Program-made: the position numbers and the translations under genes
Assembly (NCBI GenBank): GCA_947500555.1
Contig: CANMSE010000003.1
Span: 682,001-746,000 of the forward strand
Direction of reading: 5' to 3'
Source: an uncultured Fulvivirga sp.
GTDB lineage: Bacteria > Bacteroidota > Bacteroidia > Cytophagales > Cyclobacteriaceae
DNA: 64,000 nt
Notes under the pieces: model-generated
The model's input: the letters and a program-made list of their open reading frames with translations, nothing else
Told to the model about the DNA's origin: nothing
The model's database searches: none
Shown here: positions 44,583-54,666 of the stretch, piece by piece
Numbering within the stretch: position 1 is the stretch's first letter
Layout: each line of letters begins with the position of its first letter

Positions 44583-46536
44583 AACCCATAACTACAATAT
44601 CATCAGTTTGCTCGGTTCCACTTTTCCAGTCTTCTAGCCTTTTTTTAAGTCTTGCACGCTGCTCATTCATATCGAGGGTATGAACTTCCGTCAATAGTTT
44701 CTTAAAACTACCAATCATAAATTTTTTGTTTTTATCCCCCCCGAATTGATCAGGGAAACCATCCGAGAACATATAGAAAGTATCTCCTTGCTCAATATTC
44801 ACGGTATGTAATTCAAACTGGCTCATTTCAGAGTTTAAATCCCCAATAGTTCGTTTTGTACCTTTTATAACATTTAATTCTCCATTTCTAAAAAAGTATA
44901 GTGGTCTATTTGCACCACTGAAATGCAGTTTTTTCTTTTTTCTATCGATAGAACATAAAGCTACATCCATGCCATGGTTAGAAGTAGTTCTATTGGTTTG
45001 ATTGATAGAATTTCTTACCTGATCATCCAATTTTCCAAGAATTTTATCTGGAGATATTTCTTGTGACCTATTAATAATCTCATCCAATGATGAATGACCT
45101 ATTACTGTCATGAAAGCCCCCGCTACTCCATGACCTGTACAATCGGCTGCAGCTACTAGGTGGTTTTCTCCAATTTCTGAAAACCAGAAAAAATCTCCGG
45201 AAACAATATCCTTGGGTTTGAACAATACAAAAAAGTCATCTTTAAACCTTTGTGGTACATCAAACTGTAGCATAGAACCCTGAACGCTTTTGGCATAGTC
45301 AATGCTTTCAGTAATACTATCGTTCTTTTCCTGTATAATTAGCTTTTGCTCTTCTAATGCTACATTCTGAGCTTCTAATTGAATCTTATTTTTCTTGATA
45401 ATACGTAACTCCCGAAAAATGACTAAGCTTAGCCCAACGACCAAAAATGACACTATGACTACTGAGACAATAATGATTTTATCATTTTGTATTTGTAACT
45501 GTTGAAGTTCACTCTGTACTTTCAAAGCTTCTATTTCAGCTTGCTTTTTTTCTACTTCAAAAGCACTTTCTAATTCAGCAATACGTCTATCACTCAATTC
45601 ATTAAAGACCTGCTCCTTAGCTCCTATGTGTAACTGTAAAAAGCTGTATGCCATGAAGTTATCTCCGCTAGAAAAGTAGGTCTCGGCCAGTGACTCATAA
45701 ATAATTTCAATTAGACGTTTATTATCAGTTTCCTGAGCAATAGACAACGCCTCGTTAAATGTATCAATGGCCTCATCAAATTGCCTTTTGTTTTTATAAA
45801 CTAGTCCTATATTGTGGGTAGCATTGGCCTGACCATTCTTATCATTTTTGAATTTTTCTAAATCCAGGGCACTTTCATAAAAGGCCATGGCACTCTCCCA
45901 TTCTCCCTTTTGAAAATATATATTTCCAATATTATTGAATGGAACAAAGGCCTGTGAGTTATCTTCCAGCTCCTCATAAATTGTAAGTGATTTCAAATAG
46001 TTCTGTAAGGCGTAATCATACTCTTCAAGTTCTGTATACACATTACCTATATTATTAAGCGTACCAATAACTCGTAACTTATGATCAATACTCTCAAATT
46101 GAACCAACGCCTTATTGAAATAGACCAATGCTTTTTCGAATTCTGATTTCAGAGAATATATGGTCCCTATGTTATTATAGGTGTATGCTAAAGCATCTAC
46201 AAACTTGTTTTCTTCCTGTATCCTAACCGACTTTAGATAGCTTTCCAGGGCATTATCCAGATCTCCCTGGTTTTTATTAAGAACGCCAATATTGTTATAG
46301 CTGGATGCCATACCGCTAGGATCATTGATCTCACTAGCCAACTCTAAAGCCTGTGTAGTATATTCTAAAGCTTTAATAGGATCGTTATTAACATATTGCT
46401 TATAAAGATCATTGAGAACAATTACTTTTTCCTTTCCCTGACTCTTTTCCAGCTCAACTTGCAGGCTATCAATTGTCGGGGTAGTGACAGGTGTTTGAAT
46501 AAGTAAGATCGCGGAAACAAAGAGCTTTGAGATCAT
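44572..46536 (-). CDS. TPR-containing PP2C/SpoIIE-type serine phosphatase
   Basis: 654 residues. Signal peptide or anchor at the N-terminus, then about eight TPRs with the Asn-rich consensus SYNNIGVLNKNQGDLDNAL (about 25-320). A coiled stretch and a single membrane helix (IIIVSVVIVSFLVVGLSLVIF, around 355-376) lead to a second coil and a cytoplasmic SpoIIE/PP2C phosphatase domain (about 430-654) with FWFSEIGENHLVAAADCTGHGVAGAFM and FYMFSDGFPDQFGG. The layout is a sensor with periplasmic TPRs and a cytoplasmic phosphatase output, of the RsbU type that controls anti-sigma antagonists. The partner protein is not in the window. Confidence 0.92.
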   Translation of the reverse strand: MISKLFVSAILLIQTPVTTPTIDSLQVELEKSQGKEKVIVLNDLYKQYVNNDPIKALEYTTQALELASEINDPSGMASSYNNIGVLNKNQGDLDNALESYLKSVRIQEENKFVDALAYTYNNIGTIYSLKSEFEKALVYFNKALVQFESIDHKLRVIGTLNNIGNVYTELEEYDYALQNYLKSLTIYEELEDNSQAFVPFNNIGNIYFQKGEWESAMAFYESALDLEKFKNDKNGQANATHNIGLVYKNKRQFDEAIDTFNEALSIAQETDNKRLIEIIYESLAETYFSSGDNFMAYSFLQLHIGAKEQVFNELSDRRIAELESAFEVEKKQAEIEALKVQSELQQLQIQNDKIIIVSVVIVSFLVVGLSLVIFRELRIIKKNKIQLEAQNVALEEQKLIIQEKNDSITESIDYAKSVQGSMLQFDVPQRFKDDFFVLFKPKDIVSGDFFWFSEIGENHLVAAADCTGHGVAGAFMTVIGHSSLDEIINRSQEISPDKILGKLDDQVRNSINQTNRTTSNHGMDVALCSIDRKKKKLHFSGANRPLYFFRNGELNVIKGTKRTIGDLNSEMSQFELHTVNIEQGDTFYMFSDGFPDQFGGDKNKKFMIGSFKKLLTEVHTLDMNEQRARLKKRLEDWKSGTEQTDDIVVMGFKV

Positions 46537-46651
46537 TTATCTTAGTTAATACTTGCATTAAAAACGATAAGATAAGCATTTAGTCGTAATAATCAGACAT
46601 AGCTTTTAATAATTTCTATATTAGCAACTTTATCAAAAGAAGTCAGGGTTT

Positions 46652-48028
46652 ATGGGGCAGTACATTGTTGATTTTGCCAATTGGATATGGGGTATTCCTC
46701 TATTGATTTTATTGCTCGGAGGTGGCGGATTCTTTCTTTTCTTTTCTCAACTCATTCCGTTTAAGTACTTCGGCCATGCTATAATGGTTTTAACAGGGAA
46801 GTACGATGACCCTTCTGAAAAAGGTGAAATAAATCATTATCAAGCTCTTTCCACACACCTAGCTTCTACAGTAGGAATGGGCAACATAGCAGGAGTTGCG
46901 ATAGCTATTGTAACAGGTGGACCTGGGGCAATTTTTTGGATGTGGGTGAGCGCATTTGTGGGTATTGCTACAAAATTCTTTACTTGTACCTTGTCTATTA
47001 TGTACCGAGGAAAAGATGAAAATGGACAGGTTCATGGAGGGCCCATGTACGTTATAAGAGAAGGTTTGGGGAAAAGCTGGTTGCCGCTAGCCTATCTTTT
47101 CTGTTTTGCTGGTATGATTGGTTGTTTACCAATTTTTCAAGCTAATCAACTAACACAGGTAATTCGAGATGTTCTGGTTTTGCCAAATGGAATGGGGACC
47201 GAAATGTTTAATATTATGGGCCAAGAATTCCGATACTCAGATTTATATACTGGTCTCATTCTGACCGTTTTAGTCGGAATTGTCATTTTTGGTGGACTTC
47301 AAAGAATTGCAAATGTCGCCAGTAAAATGGTTCCCGCTATGATCGTTATTTATTTTCTATCAGTTCTGACCATAATTATTGTAAATATTGGACAGGTGCC
47401 TGCCATGCTAGGACTCATCGTGAGCGATGCTTTTACTGGAAATGCGGTAGCAGGCGGAGTGTTAGGTGCAGTTATAATTACGGGAGCAAGAAGAGCTGCT
47501 TTCTCAAATGAAGCAGGTTTGGGCACCGCACCGATAGCCCACGGTGCGGCAAAAACTGATGAGCCAATTAGAGAAGGATTGGTTGCAATGTTAGGTCCGG
47601 CAATTGATACTCTAGTAGTTTGCACACTTACAGCCCTCGTAATTATGATCACAAACGTATGGCAAACAACATCTGCTGACGGAGTTACATTAACATCAAC
47701 TGCATTTGAATCAGCCTTTCCAGGTTTTGGTAATTATCTTTTGCTTATTTGTATTTTCTTTTTTGCTTCTTCTTCTCTCTTTAGTTATTCCTGGTATGGG
47801 TCAAGATGTATGGCCTTCATCGTTGGGGAAAAGAAAAAATATATTTACAATGTAATTTACGTAGCCACTATAATTTTTGGATCTCTTGCTTCGTTAAGTA
47901 CTATATTTAGCTTAATTGATAGTGCCTTTGCTATCATGGCTATTCCAACAATGGTTTCCGCTATTTTACTTGCTCCAAAAGTGAAGGCTGAAGCAACAAA
48001 ATATTTTGGCAAGCTAAAGACCAATTAA
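46652..48028 (+). CDS. Sodium:alanine symporter family (AGCS) transporter
   Basis: 458 residues, about ten to eleven membrane segments. The family markers are present: PFKYFGHAIMVLTGKYDDPSEKGEINHYQALSTHLASTVGMGNIAGVA, GGPGAIFWMWVSAFVGIATKF, HGGPMYVIREGL, and FSNEAGLGTAPIAHGAAKTDEPIREG. Members import alanine or glycine with Na+ or H+. Substrate specificity is not decidable from the sequence. It is the first of three rightward genes; the OM barrel gene follows after 55 bp. Confidence 0.95.
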   Translation: MGQYIVDFANWIWGIPLLILLLGGGGFFLFFSQLIPFKYFGHAIMVLTGKYDDPSEKGEINHYQALSTHLASTVGMGNIAGVAIAIVTGGPGAIFWMWVSAFVGIATKFFTCTLSIMYRGKDENGQVHGGPMYVIREGLGKSWLPLAYLFCFAGMIGCLPIFQANQLTQVIRDVLVLPNGMGTEMFNIMGQEFRYSDLYTGLILTVLVGIVIFGGLQRIANVASKMVPAMIVIYFLSVLTIIIVNIGQVPAMLGLIVSDAFTGNAVAGGVLGAVIITGARRAAFSNEAGLGTAPIAHGAAKTDEPIREGLVAMLGPAIDTLVVCTLTALVIMITNVWQTTSADGVTLTSTAFESAFPGFGNYLLLICIFFFASSSLFSYSWYGSRCMAFIVGEKKKYIYNVIYVATIIFGSLASLSTIFSLIDSAFAIMAIPTMVSAILLAPKVKAEATKYFGKLKTN

Positions 48029-48083
48029 GAAGTTACTTTTTTATGTTTACGAAGATTTATAACTTAAATCACTCATACCATTA

Positions 48084-49088
48084 ATGATGAAATTCTTTAA
48101 ACCACTCGTTATATTATATTTACTAATCTTTGTTTCTAGTGAATACTCTTATGGTCAGGGTTGTAGTGATGCTGGGTTTTGTACCATGGGAGCAATGAAA
48201 CCTAGCCAGATTTACACAAAGAAAATCAACTTTAAATTACGGTCAGCAGAAATAAGTTATGGGAGAGCAAAGACAACTTTAAGCCCTGTGATTACTGCTG
48301 CTACTGTAGACTTCACTTTCGGAATTAATGAGAAGACCTCTTTTCAAATCAAACTACCATACTATTGGGTATCAGGTAATTTGGGAGAAACATCAGGTCT
48401 ATCTGACATATCTTATAGTTTCACCAAGAATGTCTATTCAACAGAAAAATTTCATATCAATGCTACGCTAGGTGGGAAGATTCCTACCAATAAATCTGAT
48501 CTGGACAGAGAAGTGGAATCTCAATTTTTGACCACGGGGATGCCTGAAGGAACATCAGTCGATCTTCCCATGTATTACCAGACTAGTCTGGGTAGTTATG
48601 ATTTAGTAGCTGGAGCTTCTTTTATCAGTCAGAAGTGGATGTTTGCTACAGGCATTCAGATAGCTTTGACTGAAAACGAAAATGATTTTCGATGGGGGCA
48701 ATGGAATAATTATGTAGATACTGTCAGTTACTTGAAGGATAATGCATTGGCTAATGATCTGAAAAGAGGTACTGATATTATGTTTAGAGTTGAAAGAGCG
48801 TTTCATTTTTCAAAATGGGATATCCGTGTAGGCATGTTACCTATCTTCAGAATCACAAAAGATGAGATTTTGGATATCATCCCGGGCTCACCAACTGAAG
48901 GTCAGCGTATTAAATTAGACAATACTACAGGCCTGGCTTTAACGGGTATTCTAAATGTAGCCTATCACTTTAATACTAACAACAGTATTAATATTCTATA
49001 TGGACAAAAGATTACCGATAGAAAATTGAATCCTGATGGGCTAACAAGAGAAAATGTATTTTCTTTAGGGTATGTTATTAGATTCTAA
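48084..49088 (+). CDS. Outer-membrane beta-barrel protein of unknown function
   Basis: 334 residues, signal peptide ends SYG at about 24. Mature start is Cys-rich (GCSDAGFCTMGAMKP), followed by alternating amphipathic strands (TVDFTFGINEKTSFQIKLPYYWVSGN; FHINATLGGKIPTNK) and a terminal strand NVFSLGYVIRF ending in Phe, the usual recognition signal of the BAM machinery. About twelve to fourteen strands are plausible. I recognise no named family. The last 17 bases overlap the start of the CHAT gene, which argues for a common transcript and perhaps a common task. Confidence 0.8.
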   Translation: MMKFFKPLVILYLLIFVSSEYSYGQGCSDAGFCTMGAMKPSQIYTKKINFKLRSAEISYGRAKTTLSPVITAATVDFTFGINEKTSFQIKLPYYWVSGNLGETSGLSDISYSFTKNVYSTEKFHINATLGGKIPTNKSDLDREVESQFLTTGMPEGTSVDLPMYYQTSLGSYDLVAGASFISQKWMFATGIQIALTENENDFRWGQWNNYVDTVSYLKDNALANDLKRGTDIMFRVERAFHFSKWDIRVGMLPIFRITKDEILDIIPGSPTEGQRIKLDNTTGLALTGILNVAYHFNTNNSINILYGQKITDRKLNPDGLTRENVFSLGYVIRF

Positions 49089-51585
49089 GCGCAAACTTCT
49101 TCTTATAATACTCTGTTTTTGTTTTAGCAGTTCTTATAGTCAAAATGCCTGTATTGAATTAGAAGAAAGGTTAAAATCAGGTAACCTATTAAACATTAGT
49201 GGTTTGGTTAGTAGCACCTCAGAGTGTCCTAACCTTGTTGGCCAGCTTTTCCTGAGAAAAGGGAATAATCAATTAGCTGAGAAATACTTCAATGATTATC
49301 TAAAATCATCTTCCAAAGGCAGTAAAGAGGAAGCTGAAGCACTTAATGGTTTAGGAATTATTTACTGGAACACCGGCAATAGCATCAAGGCCGTAGAATA
49401 TGTTCAGAGAGCACTAGAAATTAGAACAACCATATTTGGAAATAATCATGAATTGACCGCTGCCTCATACAATGATCTTGGTTTAATTCTAAGTAATAAT
49501 GACCCTGAAAAAGCTCTAGACTACTATGAAGATGCTCGATTGATATATACCAAAATTTATGGTGTAGAGAATGAGAAAACTGTACAGGCTCTCATTAATG
49601 AGGGCATAGCTTACAGACAATTGGAGTTTTATGGAGATGCCATTAATTCTTTCGAAAGTGCATTGGGTTCATGGCAAAATTTATACCCTGAAGGTCATCC
49701 CAATGAAGCATTTATTATAAACAATATAGGTCAGACAAAACAATTAACAAATGACCTTGATGGTGCATTAGCAATGTATGAAAAAGCCTTAATAAAATAT
49801 ATTCAATTTTATGGGAAGCAACATCCGGAAGTTGCCAGTACCCATAATCTAATTGGTAATATCTATAATATTAAAGGTGAGTTTGATCAGGCCTTGTCTT
49901 ATTATCAACAGGCATTAGTCTCTAACAGCAACTCTTTCAACTCCGATGACTTAGAGAAAAACCCTTCAGCTGACGACTATTTCAATGCTAATACTTTATT
50001 GAACTCTTTATTTTATAAGTCCAAGGCTTTTGCAGATTTACATTATAACAGAACTCTAAAATTTAGTGATTTAAAATTGAGCTTAACTACGCTACAATCT
50101 TGTGATACCCTAATAGACAATATTCGCCAAATTCGAACAAATGAAGAGGATAAACTTGCATTGGGCCAGTTAGCATCTACAGTATACGAAACTGGAGTTG
50201 AGCTTTGCAAAGCTATGGGTGATGTTGTAGTAAAAAAAGATGAATATTACGAACTGTCATTTTATTTCGCTGAGAAAAGTAAATCTGCTGTTCTTCTTGA
50301 AGCAATTTCCGATGCGAATGCAAAATCATTTGCTGGTATTGATGCTGAAGACCTGAGTAAGGAGGACCAATTGAAAAACGATATTGCTTATTTCGAAAAT
50401 CAACTGATTCAAGAAAGTGACGACAATAAAAGGTCAGTATTACGTTCAAGCCTATTATCAAAACGATCTGATTATGAAAATTTCGTAAGAACCCTTGAAC
50501 AGAAATACCCTGATTACTATGACTTAAAATACAATACCTCACTCCCAACAGTAGAGCAGGTTCAGTCTAAATTAGCTGAAGGACAAGTAGTATTAAGTTA
50601 TTTTATCACGGACGTTACCAAGCGCGTATACATCTTTGAAACTAGCAAAGACAAACTGAAAATTCATAATAATCCACAAACTGAAGACTTCAACCATTAT
50701 ATCAGTGGATTTAGAAACAGTATTTACTTTAAGGTTAAAGATGTTTATGAACAAACGGCATATGACTTATATCAAATTCTCATCCCTAAAAAATTAGGTA
50801 AGAACACAGAGCATTTGATCATTATTCCTGCAGGAAGATTAGGGACATTACCCTTTGAGGCTCTTTTAACAGAAAAGGCAAAAAATGCTCCATTCCAGGA
50901 AATGCCTTTTTTAATAAAGAAGTTTAAGGTAAGTTATGCCTATTCATCAGCACTTATTGAAGGCGCTGTAGAGCCTTCTGGAAATCAACGCGCACTCCTT
51001 TGTGCTCCTGTAAATTTTGAAGACTTACCTTCCCTACCAGGAACTGAAAAGGAATTAAATGCATTGCAATCAATCTTAACTGAGAACGGAGTTTCTACTG
51101 AAATAAAGCTTAATGAGCAGGCATCGGAGGAATTAGTGAAAGGATGGGATTTTAATGGATATCGTTATGTTCATTTAGCAACTCACGGTGTGGTTGATGA
51201 GGATAATCCATCACTGTCAAGGATTTTTCTAAAATCTAATGATAGTGAGGATGGAAATCTCTTTACTGGTGAAATTTATAATTTGAATTTTAATGCTGAA
51301 CTTGTTACGCTTTCAGCATGCGAAACAGGCCTCGGAAAACTATCAAAAGGTGAAGGTGTTATAGGTTTATCAAGAGCATTGTTATATGCGGGTGCTAATA
51401 ATATAGTTGTTTCTCTTTGGAGTGTTTCTGATGCTTCAACCGCTGACTTGATGACATCATTTTATAAAAACTCTACGGGCAATGTTTATTCCAAGCCATT
51501 GCAAATATCAAAACTCGAGTTGATAGAGTCTAAAAAATATGCTGAACCATATTATTGGGCTCCTTTTATTCTAATTGGCTTATAA
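49072..51585 (+). CDS. Secreted TPR-CHAT domain protein (caspase-fold protease-like)
   Basis: 837 residues. Signal peptide about 1-24 (ends SSSYSQ). TPRs fill about 60-310 (EALNGLGIIYWNTGNSIKAVEYVQRALEIRTTIFG and three or more further units of the kinesin-light-chain type). A helical connector follows (about 320-480) and the CHAT domain occupies about 540-837. The protease-like dyad is conserved: His705 in YVHLATHGVVDED and Cys750 in ELVTLSACETGLGKL, with the ending LLYAGANNIVVSLWSVSD. CHAT proteins of bacteria include proteases activated by sensor modules, as in type III CRISPR-associated Craspase. This one is apparently exported, unlike most. It overlaps the OM barrel gene by 17 bp. Confidence 0.93.
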   Translation: MLLDSKRKLLLIILCFCFSSSYSQNACIELEERLKSGNLLNISGLVSSTSECPNLVGQLFLRKGNNQLAEKYFNDYLKSSSKGSKEEAEALNGLGIIYWNTGNSIKAVEYVQRALEIRTTIFGNNHELTAASYNDLGLILSNNDPEKALDYYEDARLIYTKIYGVENEKTVQALINEGIAYRQLEFYGDAINSFESALGSWQNLYPEGHPNEAFIINNIGQTKQLTNDLDGALAMYEKALIKYIQFYGKQHPEVASTHNLIGNIYNIKGEFDQALSYYQQALVSNSNSFNSDDLEKNPSADDYFNANTLLNSLFYKSKAFADLHYNRTLKFSDLKLSLTTLQSCDTLIDNIRQIRTNEEDKLALGQLASTVYETGVELCKAMGDVVVKKDEYYELSFYFAEKSKSAVLLEAISDANAKSFAGIDAEDLSKEDQLKNDIAYFENQLIQESDDNKRSVLRSSLLSKRSDYENFVRTLEQKYPDYYDLKYNTSLPTVEQVQSKLAEGQVVLSYFITDVTKRVYIFETSKDKLKIHNNPQTEDFNHYISGFRNSIYFKVKDVYEQTAYDLYQILIPKKLGKNTEHLIIIPAGRLGTLPFEALLTEKAKNAPFQEMPFLIKKFKVSYAYSSALIEGAVEPSGNQRALLCAPVNFEDLPSLPGTEKELNALQSILTENGVSTEIKLNEQASEELVKGWDFNGYRYVHLATHGVVDEDNPSLSRIFLKSNDSEDGNLFTGEIYNLNFNAELVTLSACETGLGKLSKGEGVIGLSRALLYAGANNIVVSLWSVSDASTADLMTSFYKNSTGNVYSKPLQISKLELIESKKYAEPYYWAPFILIGL

Positions 51586-52317
51586 TTACAAAAAGTAAGC
51601 AGCCAGAACTTCGCCAACATAATAGGCCAGAAAAGCCGCTAATCCTCCTAAAACTAGGGTCTCCATAACTCCTTTAATCCATGGTTTATTGGTCACTTTA
51701 CTTTTAAGGTAGCCTACAAACATGAGCGCCAAAGCCGTAGAAAAACAAGATATTAAAAATAAATTATCAGTGGGGAGATCAAAAATAAGTGACAGCAAAT
51801 AGGCCAGTAATGGTATAATTCCAATGATATTAAAAGATAAGAACGTAGCAAAAGCTGTCATAATAGGTGTTTTGTCATCCTTGGTCATTTCCAGCTCTTC
51901 TTTCATCATTGTATCGACCCAAACATCATTATCAGATGTGATGACTTCAACAACCTGTTCTAGTAATTCTCCTTTGAAGCCTTTTGACTTATATATTTCC
52001 CGGATTTCCTCAATCTCTTTTTCACGAAGGTTTTCTATTTCCCAATATTCAACGGCCTTATGTTTTTCAAAATTATCTCGTTCCGCTTTTACTGAAAAAT
52101 AGTTACCAACAGACATTGAGAACCCGTCAGCAATTAGATTGGCAAAACCAAAAATAATAACCCAGTAAAGGTCAGCACTGGCGCCTGCAGCACCAGCAAC
52201 CACCGCAAAAGTGGTTATTGCACCGTCAATGCCTCCATAAACAAATTCGGATATATAGTCCTTATTAAAAATCCAGACCTTAGTTGTTGCATGTAAATTA
52301 CTCTCTGTCGGTTTCAT
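51586..52317 (-). CDS. VIT1/CCC1-family metal transporter
   Basis: 243 residues with five membrane helices. The family marker FVYGGIDGAITTFAVVAGAAGA is at about 20-45 and the second helix has ADGFSMSVGNYFSVKAERD. The central cytoplasmic loop is Glu/Lys-rich (YWEIENLREKEIEEIREIYKSKGF), which in VIT1 binds metal. Members move Fe2+ or Mn2+, usually for storage or detoxification. The gene overlaps menC by 4 bp (ATGA) and so should be cotranslated, though the two functions are not obviously related. Confidence 0.9.
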   Translation of the reverse strand: MKPTESNLHATTKVWIFNKDYISEFVYGGIDGAITTFAVVAGAAGASADLYWVIIFGFANLIADGFSMSVGNYFSVKAERDNFEKHKAVEYWEIENLREKEIEEIREIYKSKGFKGELLEQVVEVITSDNDVWVDTMMKEELEMTKDDKTPIMTAFATFLSFNIIGIIPLLAYLLSLIFDLPTDNLFLISCFSTALALMFVGYLKSKVTNKPWIKGVMETLVLGGLAAFLAYYVGEVLAAYFL

Positions 52318-53402
52318 TTTCTAATTACCGATAAGTTCCATTTCAGCCTTTTATCATAGAAAATTTTACCTCTTTCAATAGTCAATGGTGACTCAAAGTT
52401 ATTATGATACAATTGCCCCGTACCCAACCCTTGATAACTCTTTGCCCCCACTTCTAATGAAAATTGGCAGATGGCATTAAGTCCAATATTGGATTCCAAT
52501 GCAGAAGTGATCCACCAGCCAATACCTAATTCATTGGCCAGATTTATCCATTCCATTGAAGATTGGAAACCACCGAGTAATGTTGGCTTGATGATGATAT
52601 ACTGCGGTTTAATGTATTCCAAAAGACTCCGTTTCTCTTTAAGGCTTTCTATTCCAATCAACTCTTCATCCAAAGCAATATCAATCGGTGGTTTTTTACA
52701 TAATGAAGCCATGAGTTCATGTTGACCTGCCTTAATTGGCTGCTCAATTGAATGTATATGATACTTCGCCATGGCGTTCATTTTGTACAGAGCCTCTTCT
52801 GGTTTAAAAGCTCCGTTTGCATCCACCCTCAGCAGTATTTCCTGATCATAGTATTTGCGTCTTATGTAATTGAGAATATCGACCTCCTTTTCAAAATCAA
52901 GGGAACCAACTTTCATTTTTATGCAATCAAATCCCTCCACAACCTTATCCGATATTTGTAAAAGCATGGCCTCCATATGTCCCATCCAAATCAATCCATT
53001 GATTGGAATAGATTCTTGATCATTAAAAAAAGAATTATTAAAAACTCTTCTTTCACCTCCATTCATAAGATCAAGTAATGCTGTTTCTATACCAAAGCGA
53101 AGAGATGGGTATTTATACCCGGCTAACTCAAAAGCCAATTCATACACTTCTTCATATGTAGATGGCAGCTTCTTGTCATTGATTTGAGTGACAATAGGAA
53201 TAATCTGCTCTTCAATATCTTCAACATCATCTATGCTTAGCTTATTCAATGGACCACACTCTCCCCATCCAATCACTTCAGGTGATCCAGAGTCAAATAC
53301 TTTGATAAGATAAGTGGTCTTGTCTCGTAAAACCCCTCTGGATGTACCTGCTGGGAATTTAAAATCTAATGTGTATGGATATATTTCTGCGGAGAGTGAC
53401 AT
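52314..53402 (-). CDS. menC: o-Succinylbenzoate synthase (enolase superfamily)
   Basis: 362 residues. Muconate-lactonizing-type enolase fold. Catalytic elements in order: KMKVG (Lys), RVDANGAF (Asp), SIEQP (Glu), ALDEEL (Asp/Glu) and IIKPTLLGGF (Lys), the MenC pattern. The N-terminal capping part has YTLDFKFPAGTSRGVLRDKTTY. It dehydrates SHCHC to o-succinylbenzoate in menaquinone synthesis. A dipeptide epimerase is the main alternative, but the sequence pattern KPTLLGG and the Bacteroidota form favour MenC. No other men genes are nearby. It begins 70 bp before the divergent queA. Confidence 0.88.
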   Translation of the reverse strand: MSLSAEIYPYTLDFKFPAGTSRGVLRDKTTYLIKVFDSGSPEVIGWGECGPLNKLSIDDVEDIEEQIIPIVTQINDKKLPSTYEEVYELAFELAGYKYPSLRFGIETALLDLMNGGERRVFNNSFFNDQESIPINGLIWMGHMEAMLLQISDKVVEGFDCIKMKVGSLDFEKEVDILNYIRRKYYDQEILLRVDANGAFKPEEALYKMNAMAKYHIHSIEQPIKAGQHELMASLCKKPPIDIALDEELIGIESLKEKRSLLEYIKPQYIIIKPTLLGGFQSSMEWINLANELGIGWWITSALESNIGLNAICQFSLEVGAKSYQGLGTGQLYHNNFESPLTIERGKIFYDKRLKWNLSVIRK

Positions 53403-53472
53403 CCTCTTTTTAAATTACAAATTGAATGTTTTAATCGAGTTAATCAAATATCCAAACCTATATTTGCCGACC

Positions 53473-54666
53473 ATGAACAAATCAAGAGAATCAATTAATC
53501 TTAAAGATTACACTTATCAACTACCTGAGAACAGAATAGCTAAGAAGCCACTAGAAAATCGCTCAGATTCTAAATTACTTCATTATGAAAAAGGCAAAAT
53601 AGAACACACCTCTTTCAGCGATATAGCAAGCCTTCTGCCCACAAAAACTCACTTGATTTTCAATGACACCAGAGTTATTCCTGCAAGACTTCATTTCACC
53701 AAAAACACTGGTGCATTAATAGAGATTTTCCTTCTTGAACCTTTAAAGCCCGTAAGTGAAGTTGCCAGAGCGATGATAGTTAAAGAAAAATGCCAATGGC
53801 GATGTATGATTGGAAATCTTAAAAAATGGAAGGATGATCTGATTTTGACAAAAGAGCTTGCACCTGATCTTGTTTTGAATGTAAAAATCTTGGATCGCCA
53901 ACTTCAGATAGTAGAATTGGATTGGAATAAGGATATAGAGTTTGTTAAAGTGGTCGAATTGGCTGGAAAAATCCCTTTACCTCCTTACATCAATAGAGAA
54001 GTGACTTTTGAAGATGTTGAACGCTACCAAACTATATATTCAAAATCTCAGGGAGCTGTTGCAGCACCCACAGCTGGCCTACATTTTGACAACCTAGTCA
54101 TTAAGGACATTCAAAATAAGGACATCAATATTGATTATGTAACACTCCATGTGAGTGCGGGAACTTTTCAGCCTATCAAAGTGGAAAATGCGATTGAACA
54201 TGATATGCACTCTGAACAAGTAGTTATTACCAGGCAAGTTATAGAGAATTTGCTGGAGCATGACTCAACCATTGCAGTAGGTACAACTTCGATGAGAACC
54301 TTAGAAAGCCTATACTGGTATGGGGTGAAGCTGTTAAGTGGTATTTCGAATTTCGAAATAGAAAAGCTGTATCCTTATGAGAACCATAAACCAGTAACAA
54401 GACATCAATCGCTTAAAGCTATTCTTGATTATATGACCGAGATAAAAACAGAAGTTATAACCGGAAACACTGAGATATTCATATTCCCTGGCTATAAATT
54501 CAGACTTTGCAACGGCCTTATCACAAACTATCATCTGCCGGGTTCTACCCTTATTTTACTAGTTGCGGCCTTTATAGGTGAGGACTGGAGAAAAGTATAT
54601 AACCAGGCTTTACAAAAAGATTACCGTTTTCTTAGCTATGGCGATTCTTCTTTATTAATTCCTTAA
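53473..54666 (+). CDS. queA: S-adenosylmethionine:tRNA ribosyltransferase-isomerase
   Basis: 397 residues from ATG 53473; the reading frame is open upstream to 53314 but that part runs through the start of the divergent menC gene and is not QueA-like. Typical QueA text is seen: YQLPENRIAKKPLENRSDSKLL, IFNDTRVIPARL, KIPLPPYINR, YQTIYSKSQGAVAAPTAGLHFD, VTLHVSAGTFQPIKVE, MHSEQVVI and GTTSMRTLES. It transfers the ribose of SAM to preQ1 in tRNA in queuosine synthesis. The C-terminal part NGLITNYHLPGSTLILLVAAFIG is likewise conserved. 3' end overlaps the convergent gene by 4 bp. Confidence 0.95.
   Translation: MNKSRESINLKDYTYQLPENRIAKKPLENRSDSKLLHYEKGKIEHTSFSDIASLLPTKTHLIFNDTRVIPARLHFTKNTGALIEIFLLEPLKPVSEVARAMIVKEKCQWRCMIGNLKKWKDDLILTKELAPDLVLNVKILDRQLQIVELDWNKDIEFVKVVELAGKIPLPPYINREVTFEDVERYQTIYSKSQGAVAAPTAGLHFDNLVIKDIQNKDINIDYVTLHVSAGTFQPIKVENAIEHDMHSEQVVITRQVIENLLEHDSTIAVGTTSMRTLESLYWYGVKLLSGISNFEIEKLYPYENHKPVTRHQSLKAILDYMTEIKTEVITGNTEIFIFPGYKFRLCNGLITNYHLPGSTLILLVAAFIGEDWRKVYNQALQKDYRFLSYGDSSLLIP

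Noticed and set aside
53314..53472. N-terminal extension of the queA frame into the divergent menC gene.
   Set aside because: The extension is antisense to the menC start, does not resemble QueA and the ATG at 53473 gives the standard N-terminus.
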